Origin: Parasedimentitalea maritima
GTDB lineage: Bacteria > Pseudomonadota > Alphaproteobacteria > Rhodobacterales > Rhodobacteraceae
DNA: 64,000 nt
NCBI RefSeq assembly: GCF_005771405.1
Contig: NZ_VAUA01000001.1
Span: 682,001 to 746,000, forward strand
Direction: 5' to 3'
The translations under genes and the position numbers were made by a program. Positions 1 to 6,646 of the stretch are shown in pieces. A model generated the notes under the pieces. That model ran no database searches and was not told the DNA's origin. It was given only the letters and a program-made list of their open reading frames with translations. Each line of letters opens with the position of its first letter. The first letter of the stretch is position 1.

Positions 1-801
1 CAAGGCGGCAAGCATCGAGCCTGCACCAAAGCTAGCCAACACCAGTGCGACCATGTTCTCACCAAGGCCGAGTTCGCCACGTATCACCACCACGGTATTG
101 ACGATTACCATAGCGCCAGTTGCCGAAGCCACCATGCTGAGCCCAAGCAGTCCACGTAATCTCGGGGTCGTCAGATAGATGCGTATACCTCGGGTTGTCC
201 GGTCATAAATACCGCGGCGGCGGCTTGGTTTTGGCGAGGGCAAAGCAATCGTCAAGACGAGAAGAGCCGAAGCGATGAAGCCAAGGGCTGTGCCAAAAAA
301 CATTGTACTAAATGCCATGACTGACAGGAGTGCAGCCGCTAGGGCAGGCGAAATCAGATTTTCCAGGTCATATGCAAGCCGCGACAGTGACAGTGCGTTT
401 GTATAGCCCTCTTCATCTGGCAGCACATCAGGGATCGAGGCCTGAAACGCCGGAGTAAATGCTGCTGAAGAGGCCTGTAGCATGAAGATCAGTACATAGA
501 TTTGCCAGATTTGATCGACAAAAGGCAATGCCAAGGCGACAGCGGCGCGAATGACATCCAAACTAACCAACCAGGCCCGTCGAGAGCGGGTTTCGGCCAA
601 TGCTGAGGCAATCGGTGCAATAGTCACATAGCTGACCATTTTGATGGTTAGCGCCATGCCAAGGACCAACCCAGCCCGGTTTCCGGCCAGATCATATGCG
701 AGCAGGGCAAGAGCAATAGTCGCTATTCCGGTGCCCATGAGTGCAATCAATTGGGCTGCAAATAAATGTCGGTAGGTTCGGTTTTTAAGAACGCTCAGCA
801 T
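1..801 (-). CDS. MFS transporter, probable metal (Ni/Co) exporter, 3' end outside window
   Basis: The reading frame starts with ATG at 801 and runs off the left edge, so only about 267 N-terminal residues are visible. It opens MLSVLKNRTYRHLFAAQ and continues through several hydrophobic helices with short basic loops (for example SRRAW after the second or third helix). This is the layout of a Major Facilitator Superfamily permease. It lies 3 bases behind a CsoR/RcnR-type metal sensor and must be co-transcribed with it. That arrangement resembles NreA-NreB nickel-resistance pairs, in which NreB is an MFS exporter. I infer export of nickel or cobalt across the inner membrane. The His-rich tail typical of NreB would be outside the window and cannot be checked. 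A general drug-exporter identity is the main alternative. Confidence 0.75.
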   Translation of the reverse strand, partial: MLSVLKNRTYRHLFAAQLIALMGTGIATIALALLAYDLAGNRAGLVLGMALTIKMVSYVTIAPIASALAETRSRRAWLVSLDVIRAAVALALPFVDQIWQIYVLIFMLQASSAAFTPAFQASIPDVLPDEEGYTNALSLSRLAYDLENLISPALAAALLSVMAFSTMFFGTALGFIASALLVLTIALPSPKPSRRRGIYDRTTRGIRIYLTTPRLRGLLGLSMVASATGAMVIVNTVVVIRGELGLGENMVALVLASFGAGSMLAAL

Positions 802-804
802 GGG

Positions 805-1071
805 TTACAGATACCTAGTTATGTCTTTGAAGCTTTTTGTGTCGATAGCTTGATCGCTGTCGTTTGGGTCAAGGCAATGGTCAATGTGATCGTGGATCAA
901 CGCCCGTTTGGCGTTTGTGATGGCCTTCTCAACGGCCTGTAGTTGCTGCGCGATGTCATTGCATGGGCGGCCATCCGCGATCATGGCAATGACCGCAGAC
1001 AGGTGACCGTTGGCGCGTTTTAGACGCGCTGAGATTCGCGGGTGTGAGCTGTGCTTATGGGGCTGGGACAT
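805..1071 (-). CDS. CsoR/RcnR-family (DUF156) metal-sensing repressor
   Basis: This 88-residue all-helical protein matches the DUF156 family (CsoR, RcnR, FrmR, InrS, NreA, DmeR). Family residues are visible: RLKRANGH in helix 1, then C37, H62 and C66. The C-x24-H-x3-C spacing is that of CsoR-type sensors. An N-terminal His at position 5 (HKHSSH) sits where InrS-like nickel sensors place their fourth ligand, giving a His-Cys-His-Cys set. It probably binds Ni(II) or Co(II) and then releases DNA. The gene is the first of a two-gene operon with the MFS exporter, and a G/C-tract palindrome lies just upstream of its start, so it is likely autoregulated. Copper sensing is a less likely alternative because a separate CueR system exists in the window. 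Confidence 0.85.
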   Translation of the reverse strand: MSQPHKHSSHPRISARLKRANGHLSAVIAMIADGRPCNDIAQQLQAVEKAITNAKRALIHDHIDHCLDPNDSDQAIDTKSFKDITRYL

Positions 1072-1080
1072 ATTTCATGT

Positions 1081-1097
1081 ATCCCCCTGGGGGGGAT
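1081..1097 (-). promoter_or_regulatory. G/C-tract operator for the CsoR/RcnR-type repressor
   Basis: The sequence ATCCCCC-TGG-GGGGGAT is a perfect 7-3-7 inverted repeat ending 10 bases upstream of the repressor start codon. AT-flanked poly-C/poly-G tracts are the known recognition pattern of RcnR, InrS and related DUF156 repressors. It most likely overlaps the promoter and controls the repressor and MFS exporter genes. Confidence 0.8.
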
Positions 1098-1411
1098 AAG
1101 GTCAACCCTTTGCCTACTTCCAGCCGATGGAAATGTTCAAAACCAGGTAGAATGGGATTTTTTCCTTTTAACGCCTGTTTTGAGTGGGGGTCCAAAGGTG
1201 AAGGTTGGCGCAAGCGATTGATAATATGCCGTTGCTAGTGATCAGTCCTTCCCAAACGAGCTGCGCAAGATTGGGCTTTGAGCGGATTGACAGTGTAGTT
1301 CGCAGATTGGATGCACTATGAACTGGATGCATTGTTAGCTGGGACAAGTTCGGGATGAAATCACCTCGACCTTCAAAGATCTGGCGGTAAAACAAAAAAT
1401 GCGAGTTGAAA
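1098..1411. other. Gene-free stretch, about 310 bp
   Basis: No convincing gene on either strand. It should hold the promoter of the metal-sensor operon (minus strand) and whatever once drove the dppA remnant (plus strand). Short open frames here have no recognisable product. Confidence 0.5.
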
Positions 1412-1951
1412 ATGAAAGCTAGGTTTTTGATGGCAGTCGGCGCGTTGGCGCTGAGCACCAGCACCGCCTATGCCAGCGCATTGGTTTATTGTTCTGAAGG
1501 GGCACCAGAAGGGATCGACCCGGCACTATTTATTTCGGGCATCACTTTTGATGCCCCTTCGCGTCCGATTTATTACCGCCTGCTGGAATTCAAAATCGGC
1601 ACGATCAATGTTGTCCAAGGGTGGGCAGAAAGTGTTGAAGCCAGCAATGATAGTCCGACGGCCAAGCAGAAAGACGTGGTCATCCGTTATCAGGGGCGTG
1701 ATAGCTATTGGAAAGACAAGGCCGAGATCGACAATCTGATTTTTGCAATTATCCCTGATGCTTCGGTTTGGTATCAAAAGCTGCGGGCGAGCTGGGTGGC
1801 TACCGCGCACTCGTCTGTTTACATGCCGATGTGCAACAAAGTTAGCGGCTGCAAAGTTCACCCACCAGGTGGCCACATTTTCTACGGCCTTTCCGGCGAA
1901 TTGGATAACCGAACCAGACCGGAGCCCAAATCGGGGCCCGGTTCACATTAA
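1412..1951 (+). pseudogene. Remnant of a dipeptide ABC transporter substrate-binding protein (DppA-like)
   Basis: The frame is open for about 179 residues, against roughly 500-530 for an intact family member. It begins with a good signal peptide (MKARFLMAVGALALSTSTAYA) followed by the mature DppA start ALVYCSEGAPEGIDPALF. After about residue 70 it jumps to the central block (YWKDKAEIDNLIFAIIPDASVWYQKLRA). It then jumps again to the C-terminal block (AHSSVYMPM and HPPGGHIFYGL). The pieces are in the family's order, with two large internal deletions that keep the frame open. A periplasmic binding protein lacking most of both lobes cannot bind peptide. No peptide permease or ATPase genes remain nearby; a peptidase and a GntR regulator survive downstream. 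The start could also be TTG at 1406. Confidence 0.75.
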
Positions 1952-1970
1952 TGCTTTCCGGAGACAAGCA

Positions 1971-3065
1971 ATGCCGAATTCTCTAACCGAATACCGCCAG
2001 TTGGCCAAAACTTTGGCTGTTGATGCATTAGCACTGGTTCCAGGTCCAAACTTCACCCGCGCCCTGGGTCATACTTTTATGAGCCACGAACGCCCCTTTG
2101 TACTGATCATTGCAGCAGACGGTCCTTCCGCCGCTATTGTTCCCAATCTTGAGCTGAGCTCTTGGGATTTGGTTGGATTTGACGGTGAAGTGTTCGATTG
2201 GCGCGATCAGGATGGGTATGCGGATGCCTTTGCTGCGCTGGCGCAGCATATGCCAATGCAACGGCTCGCTGTCGAAGGCCAGGTGATGCGGGTTTTTGTG
2301 CATCATGCGTTGAAAAAGGCGCAACCCGAGCTGGAGATCATAGATGCCGAAGTTGAAATTTCCGGATTGCGGATGGTCAAGACTGATGCGGATGTCGCCG
2401 CGCTAGAGGCTGCGATTGCTCTGTCCGAGCGTGCGTTGCACCGCGTACTTGATGGTGTGCGTGTAGGACAGACCGAAAAAGAAATCGAAAGCGCGCTGAT
2501 CCAGGCTCTGTTCTCCGAAGGGGCCGACGGAATGGCGTTCTCGCCAATTGTTGTTGCTGGCCCGAATTCCGCGATGCCACATGCCCACGCTGGCGACTAC
2601 AAGGTGCAGAAAGGCGATCCGCTGCTGTTTGACTTTGGTGGTCGCAAAGATGGATTTGCTGCAGACATTACCCGTACGGTCTTTGTGGGCGAGCCCAGCG
2701 ACGAAGCGCGCGATGTGTACAACACCGTACTTGCGGCCAATTTGGCTGGTCTGAAAATGACCCGCGCCGGTGTGACTGCACACGATATTGATGATGTTGT
2801 CACCGGCGTGCTGGAGGCGTCACCCTATGCGGACCGTATCCGCACGAAGACTGGCCACGGATTGGGACGCGACGTCCACGAAGCGCCGTATATCATGCGT
2901 GGCAACCATCAGGTTCTGCCTGCTGGTACCGTTTATACCAATGAACCGGGTCTATATGACGTCGGCAATTTTGGCGTGCGTATCGAAGATGACGTGCTGA
3001 TTACCGAAACCGGATACCGGTCACTGACCCAGTTCCCCAAAGATCTGATGATTGTGGGCCGCTGA
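1971..3065 (+). CDS. M24-family aminopeptidase P / Xaa-Pro dipeptidase-like peptidase
   Basis: A 364-residue protein with an N-terminal creatinase-type domain (about 1-135) and a C-terminal pita-bread metallopeptidase domain. The dinuclear metal ligands are visible in family order: Asp in LLFDFGG and AADITRTVF, His in KTGHGLGRDVHEAP, Glu in TNEPGLY and Glu in VRIEDDVLI. It should cleave X-Pro bonds in peptides in the cytoplasm. The ATG at 1971 follows a GGAGA ribosome site (an upstream in-frame extension would overlap the dppA remnant and lacks similarity). It sits 20 bases after the broken dppA-like gene, so it is probably the surviving peptidase of a peptide uptake operon. Confidence 0.88.
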   Translation: MPNSLTEYRQLAKTLAVDALALVPGPNFTRALGHTFMSHERPFVLIIAADGPSAAIVPNLELSSWDLVGFDGEVFDWRDQDGYADAFAALAQHMPMQRLAVEGQVMRVFVHHALKKAQPELEIIDAEVEISGLRMVKTDADVAALEAAIALSERALHRVLDGVRVGQTEKEIESALIQALFSEGADGMAFSPIVVAGPNSAMPHAHAGDYKVQKGDPLLFDFGGRKDGFAADITRTVFVGEPSDEARDVYNTVLAANLAGLKMTRAGVTAHDIDDVVTGVLEASPYADRIRTKTGHGLGRDVHEAPYIMRGNHQVLPAGTVYTNEPGLYDVGNFGVRIEDDVLITETGYRSLTQFPKDLMIVGR

Positions 3066-3262
3066 TGTTTCGCAACACACTCCCGCCTGCTCAACTTCCT
3101 TGGCGTGGTGTTGAATTCTTTTGCTTTCATCCGGCAGGTGAACGGAACATGACCGATTAACGTCACCAAGAAATCAGTCTGGGATGCTTACCACCCTCCA
3201 CGGCCCAAACTGGAAGGTGATGCGCAACAAGTGGCTTGCTATCATCCGCTATGAGAACAGAT

Positions 3263-3280
3263 CGGGGGCTTCGGCCCCCG
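3263..3280. terminator. Bidirectional terminator between the M24 peptidase and GntR gene
   Basis: CGGGGGC-TTCG-GCCCCCG, a 7-bp GC stem with an extra-stable TTCG tetraloop. It is followed on the plus strand by TTTCATTT. It lies between two convergent genes and ends 2 bases from the GntR stop codon. Confidence 0.75.
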
Positions 3281-3282
3281 TT

Positions 3283-3945
3283 TCATTTGCTGGACTGCAA
3301 CTGTTCCTGCAGCGAAACCATGGCGTCATGGATGTGGGTATAGGTGAGCTGCGCGGCTTTCTCGGCGTCACCAACTTCACATGCACTCAGAATGGCCAGA
3401 TGCTCTTGGTTGCTGCGTTCAATGCCATCCGTCATCACCAATTGTGCCCTCAGGTGCCGGTCGATCCGATCCATTGAGTTTTCGATCACTGAGATATGGT
3501 AAGGCATTTCACTTGCGGCATAGAGGGTTGAGTGAAAGAGCCGGTTCAGATTGCCATATTCCATTGGATCCTGAGCGGCCGCAAACTGTTCCAAATGTCC
3601 GCGCGCAGTGCTCAATATTTCGGGTGTCATTTTAGGGACTGCAGCGCGAATGACCTCGGGTTCCAAAAGGCAGCGGAAGTCAAAGATCTCGTCGGCCTCT
3701 TGCATCGATAAACAGGCCACGACGGCGCCCTTATAACGTACTGCTTTAACCAGCCCTTGTTGTTCCAGCATTGTGATCGCTTCGCGTACTGGAATACGGG
3801 ACGTGTTGAACGCACGGGCGATTTCATCTTGGCGCAGGGGATCACCATCACTCAGGTCGCCCTCGATGATCGACTTGCGCAGGGCGCGAAAGATTATGGT
3901 CGCCGCTGAGGCCGCTTTTCCGATATCAACTGACTGAAACTTCAC
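3283..3945 (-). CDS. GntR-family transcriptional regulator, FadR/FCD subfamily
   Basis: With a GTG start at 3945 (AAAGG ribosome site 9 bases upstream) the protein is 220 residues. A longer frame to 4035 exists, but its first 30 residues look non-coding. Residues about 8-75 form the GntR winged helix (IIFRALRKSIIEGDL, then QDEIARAFNTSRIPVREAITMLEQQGLV). The rest is an FCD ligand domain with its acidic and His residues (FDFRCLLEPEVIR, LNRLFHSTLY, QEHLAILSACEVGD). FCD regulators usually bind small organic acids, often through a metal ion. Its place beside the peptide-transport remnant suggests it once controlled that locus; the effector is unknown. Confidence 0.85.
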   Translation of the reverse strand: MKFQSVDIGKAASAATIIFRALRKSIIEGDLSDGDPLRQDEIARAFNTSRIPVREAITMLEQQGLVKAVRYKGAVVACLSMQEADEIFDFRCLLEPEVIRAAVPKMTPEILSTARGHLEQFAAAQDPMEYGNLNRLFHSTLYAASEMPYHISVIENSMDRIDRHLRAQLVMTDGIERSNQEHLAILSACEVGDAEKAAQLTYTHIHDAMVSLQEQLQSSK

Positions 3946-4124
3946 GGCATTCGGCCTTTCATTGGATTGTTGGTGGTAAGTGTAGCTGGGGCAGGACGCA
4001 ATGTAACAAGTCTGTGCCTTAAGACCAGTCATCAAATCACAGTGTTGAATGTTTTAGCTCAGAAGGTGCGTAAGCAGCTTCATGTCGAACCGATCAGGAA
4101 GATGTAGATATCGGAACGTCTGAA

Positions 4125-4154
4125 ATGCACCTGCCAACAGCAGGGCAGGTGCAT
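4125..4154 (-). terminator. Rho-independent terminator of the ArsR-SRPBCC operon
   Basis: An 11-bp perfect stem, ATGCACCTGCC and GGCAGGTGCAT, around an 8-base loop. It lies about 30 bases after the SRPBCC stop on the minus strand and is followed there by TTTCAG. Confidence 0.75.
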
Positions 4155-4186
4155 CTCTTTTGAGGCGTTGATTTTGGTGGCTTTGC

Positions 4187-4681
4187 CTAGTCTTGTAGCT
4201 CGGCCAACAGTTCGGTGAGAATTTCCATTCCGGATGCCCATCCTTTGTCCATTCCACCAATAGCTGCGGCAAAGCAGGCAAGTTCTGCTGCGCTGGCTTC
4301 GTGAGGTTGCCAGGTGAGGCGGAGCTGAGTTTTGCCGTCTTTCTCGGTGAACGTCACAGTGGTGAGCAGCACCAGAGGCCAATCGGGCATCATGGAATTG
4401 GCAGAAGCTTCCCATTCAGAATTTGCTGTTGAGTGGAGCCAGACCAAGAGCGCGGGTGGATCGACCTTGGTGTACTCCACGCGTTCGTAGTTGGACTTAC
4501 CTCCCCATTTCATTTCGTTAAGCCACAGCCCGCCCGGTGTAACATTCAGTTCGTGAATAATGGTTTCTGCGCCAGGGCCATACCAACGGGCTAACAACTC
4601 TGGCTCTGTCCAAGTGCGCCATACCATTTCGCGGGGCGCATCAAATTCTCGTTCCAATACATAGGTTGGTAATTCACTCAT
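4187..4681 (-). CDS. SRPBCC / AHSA1-like START-fold protein
   Basis: A 164-residue member of the SRPBCC (Bet v1-like) superfamily, AHSA1 group. The typical opening LEREFDAPREMVWRTWTEPELLARWYGP is followed by the family's strand pattern and a C-terminal long helix (MDKGWASGMEILTELLAELQD). These proteins have a hydrophobic ligand cavity, but their ligands are mostly unknown. The start codon overlaps the end of the ArsR-type regulator gene by 8 bases, so the two are translationally coupled. ArsR-SRPBCC pairs are very common in proteobacteria and actinobacteria. The pair may sense or dispose of a hydrophobic compound, which is inference. Confidence 0.85.
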   Translation of the reverse strand: MSELPTYVLEREFDAPREMVWRTWTEPELLARWYGPGAETIIHELNVTPGGLWLNEMKWGGKSNYERVEYTKVDPPALLVWLHSTANSEWEASANSMMPDWPLVLLTTVTFTEKDGKTQLRLTWQPHEASAAELACFAAAIGGMDKGWASGMEILTELLAELQD

Positions 4682-5045
4682 TCCCTGGCTCCTTTAATTC
4701 AGCCTGTTTCAATGTCGTCAAAAGATCATCAAGCTGGTCGAAACTTGACGACCAGAACTCCTTAAATTCTTCCAGCCAGTTTACTGCGGCAGCCATAGGT
4801 TTGGCTTTTAGTCGGGCGGGTCTGCGCTGTTTGTCTATCGCGCGCTCAACCAGCCCGGCGCGTTCCAGAACTTTCAGATGTTTGGAAATTGCTGGTTGGC
4901 TCATCTCGAATGGCTCGGTCAGTTCGTTCACTCCTGCCTCTCCACTGGCAAGACGGGTTAAAATGGCCCGCCGGGTTGGATCAGCCAGTGCCGCAAAAAT
5001 TGCGTCGAGATTCTGCGGGGGCATGGAGCTGTGTGTTACTTGCAT
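4674..5045 (-). CDS. ArsR-family winged-helix repressor
   Basis: A protein of about 123 residues with the ArsR/SmtB fold: LDAIFAALADPTRRAILTRLASGE, then VNELTEPFEMSQPAISKHLKVLERAGLVERA as recognition helix and wing. The Cys metal sites of true ArsR/SmtB sensors are absent, so this belongs to the metal-independent group that pairs with SRPBCC proteins. The start is uncertain: candidates are ATGs at 5051, 5045 and 5024, and a longer frame reaches 5081. None has a clear ribosome site. The promoter predicted at 5055-5081 would put the transcript start near 5048, giving a leaderless or near-leaderless message, so I prefer 5045. The operator overlaps this start, implying autorepression. Confidence 0.85.
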   Translation of the reverse strand: MQVTHSSMPPQNLDAIFAALADPTRRAILTRLASGEAGVNELTEPFEMSQPAISKHLKVLERAGLVERAIDKQRRPARLKAKPMAAAVNWLEEFKEFWSSSFDQLDDLLTTLKQAELKEPGNE

Positions 5046-5081
5046 AACCATCTGGTTATATTTTGAAGAAAAGAAAGTCAA
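5044..5081 (-). promoter_or_regulatory. Promoter and overlapping operator of the ArsR-SRPBCC operon
   Basis: On the minus strand TTGACT (5081-5076) and TATAAC (5060-5055) are spaced 15 bases. A perfect 7-2-7 inverted repeat, ATAACCA-TC-TGGTTAT (5044-5059), covers the -10 element and the first ATG codons. Repeats of the AACCA..TGGTT kind are typical ArsR-family operators. Confidence 0.7.
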
Positions 5082-5110
5082 GCTGAGCCTTGACGAAGGA
5101 AGGACGAAAA

Positions 5111-5134
5111 AACGCGGGCTGAATGGCCCGCGTT
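5111..5134 (-). terminator. Rho-independent terminator of the formaldehyde dehydrogenase gene
   Basis: A 9-bp stem (AACGCGGGC and GCCCGCGTT) with a 6-base loop. On the minus strand the stem runs directly into a six-T tract, the classic intrinsic form. It lies 29 bases after the adhC stop. Confidence 0.88.
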
Positions 5135-5163
5135 CTACTAGGTCAAAAGTGGTGTGTTGGGGT

Positions 5164-6279
5164 TTAGAATTCTATTACTGCACGGATTGATTTTCCATCG
5201 TGCATCAGTTGGAACCCTTCGTTGATCTGGTCGAGTGTCAACTTATGCGTAATCATCGGGTCGATTTCGATCTTTCCATCCATGTACCAATCGACGATTT
5301 TGGGCACATCGGTACGTCCTGATGCACCGCCAAAGGCAGTTCCGCGCCAGGAACGACCAGTGACCAGCTGGAACGGGCGGGTCGAAATTTCGGCCCCGGC
5401 TGGTGCTACACCGATAATGATGCTTTCCCCCCAACCCTTATGGGAGGCCTCTAGCGCAGTGCGCATTACGTTGACATTGCCTGTGGCGTCAAAAGTGTAA
5501 TCAGCGCCACCGCCGGTCAGTTCAACCAAATGTGCAACCAGGTCGCCACTTACATCCGCAGGATTGACGAAATCGGTCATGCCGAATTTCTTCGCCATTT
5601 CGACTTTACCAGCGTTTAGGTCAACGCCAACAATCTGATCCGCCCCGGCCAGACGCAACCCTTGGATCACGTTCAAACCAATGCCGCCAAGGCCAAACAC
5701 AATGGCGGTTGAGCCGATTTCTACTTTGGCGGTGTTGATTACTGCGCCGATACCCGTGGTGACGCCACAACCGATGTAACAGATTTTGTCAAACGGAGCG
5801 TCCTTGCGGACTTTGGCCAGCGCGATTTCAGGCACAACGGTATGGTTCGCAAAAGTGGAGCAGCCCATGTAGTGATGGATTGGGGTGCCATCCAGCATCG
5901 AGAACCGTGTTGATCCATCGGGCAACAGTCCTTGTCCCTGGGTGGAGCGGATCGACTGGCACAGATTGGTTTTTGGGTTCAGGCAATAGTCACACTCGCG
6001 ACATTCTGGCGTATATAGTGGGATTACATGATCACCAACTTCCAGGCTGGTCACGCCTTCGCCAACTTCAATCACTACGCCAGCACCTTCGTGGCCAAGG
6101 ATCGCGGGGAATATACCTTCGGGGTCGTCACCTGAACGGGTGAATTCATCAGTATGGCACAAGCCTGTGGCCTTGATTTCAACCAGAACCTCACCAGCGC
6201 GAGGGCCCTCCAGATTGACCTCCATGACTTGCAATGGCTGACCAGGTGCAACAGCAACAGCGGCGCGCGTTCTCATCAT
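5164..6279 (-). CDS. adhC: S-(hydroxymethyl)glutathione dehydrogenase, class III alcohol dehydrogenase
   Basis: A 371-residue zinc-dependent medium-chain dehydrogenase of full family length. It oxidises S-hydroxymethylglutathione (formaldehyde plus glutathione) to S-formylglutathione with NAD+, and members also reduce S-nitrosoglutathione. Visible features are the catalytic zinc ligands (GLCHTDEF, ILGHEGAG, IGCGVTTGIG), the four-Cys structural zinc loop (CRECDYCLNPKTNLC) and the NAD-binding GLGGIG. The ATG at 6279 has an AGGA site 8 bases upstream. It is monocistronic here, with its own terminator; the usual partner S-formylglutathione hydrolase is not adjacent. In roseobacters it handles formaldehyde from C1 and methylated compounds. 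Confidence 0.95.
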   Translation of the reverse strand: MMRTRAAVAVAPGQPLQVMEVNLEGPRAGEVLVEIKATGLCHTDEFTRSGDDPEGIFPAILGHEGAGVVIEVGEGVTSLEVGDHVIPLYTPECRECDYCLNPKTNLCQSIRSTQGQGLLPDGSTRFSMLDGTPIHHYMGCSTFANHTVVPEIALAKVRKDAPFDKICYIGCGVTTGIGAVINTAKVEIGSTAIVFGLGGIGLNVIQGLRLAGADQIVGVDLNAGKVEMAKKFGMTDFVNPADVSGDLVAHLVELTGGGADYTFDATGNVNVMRTALEASHKGWGESIIIGVAPAGAEISTRPFQLVTGRSWRGTAFGGASGRTDVPKIVDWYMDGKIEIDPMITHKLTLDQINEGFQLMHDGKSIRAVIEF

Positions 6280-6581
6280 CTTAAATTCCTTTGTTCTGTT
6301 GGTGCTGGACCAAGTGTTGTGATGGCGGTTAGCGATCGTTTTGGGGGAAGCAATGTTTGCCCAAAGCGTAACGAAGTGTTTTTCAAGACTTATCCAAGCT
6401 CACTATACCACGCAAGTTATCTAGCATTAGCGAGGGGTATCTCAGCTGCTATAATGCGACAAATAGCGATCAGTAGCGGCATCTGGGCCGTTGAATTGAA
6501 CACAGCACATTATCTTGAATAGGCCGTTTCAAGCTGTCAGCAAGTTTTCTCGCATAGTTGGAAATTTTCTTCAATCGGCCC
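6280..6581. other. Divergent intergenic region between adhC and copA
   Basis: About 300 bp without a credible gene. It must contain the adhC promoter (minus strand) and leads into the copA promoter (plus strand). An open frame that would extend copA upstream to 6515 shows no similarity to copper ATPases and crosses the copA promoter, so I treat it as non-coding. Confidence 0.55.
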
Positions 6582-6612
6582 TTGACCTTCCTGTGACAGG
6601 AACCTCCATATG
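6582..6612 (+). promoter_or_regulatory. MerR/CueR-type promoter of copA-cueR
   Basis: TTGACC (-35, 6582-6587) and CATATG (-10, 6607-6612) are separated by 19 bases, the over-long spacer that MerR-family activators correct. Between them is ACCTTCC-N7-GGAACCT. The left half matches the known CueR box (ACCTTCC-N7-GGAAGGT) exactly; the right half deviates at its end. Cu(I)-loaded CueR would switch on copA. Confidence 0.75.
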
Positions 6613-6646
6613 GCATAACATAGGAATGACTGCAGAAGGGTTTCCC

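Noticed and set aside
3065-3160. 31-codon ORF overlapping the M24 peptidase stop (TGATG)
   Set aside because: No recognisable sequence and no conservation evidence; the overlap alone is not enough to call a gene.
4666-5190. 174-residue plus-strand frame opposite the ArsR gene
   Set aside because: Antisense shadow of the ArsR coding region with no protein similarity.
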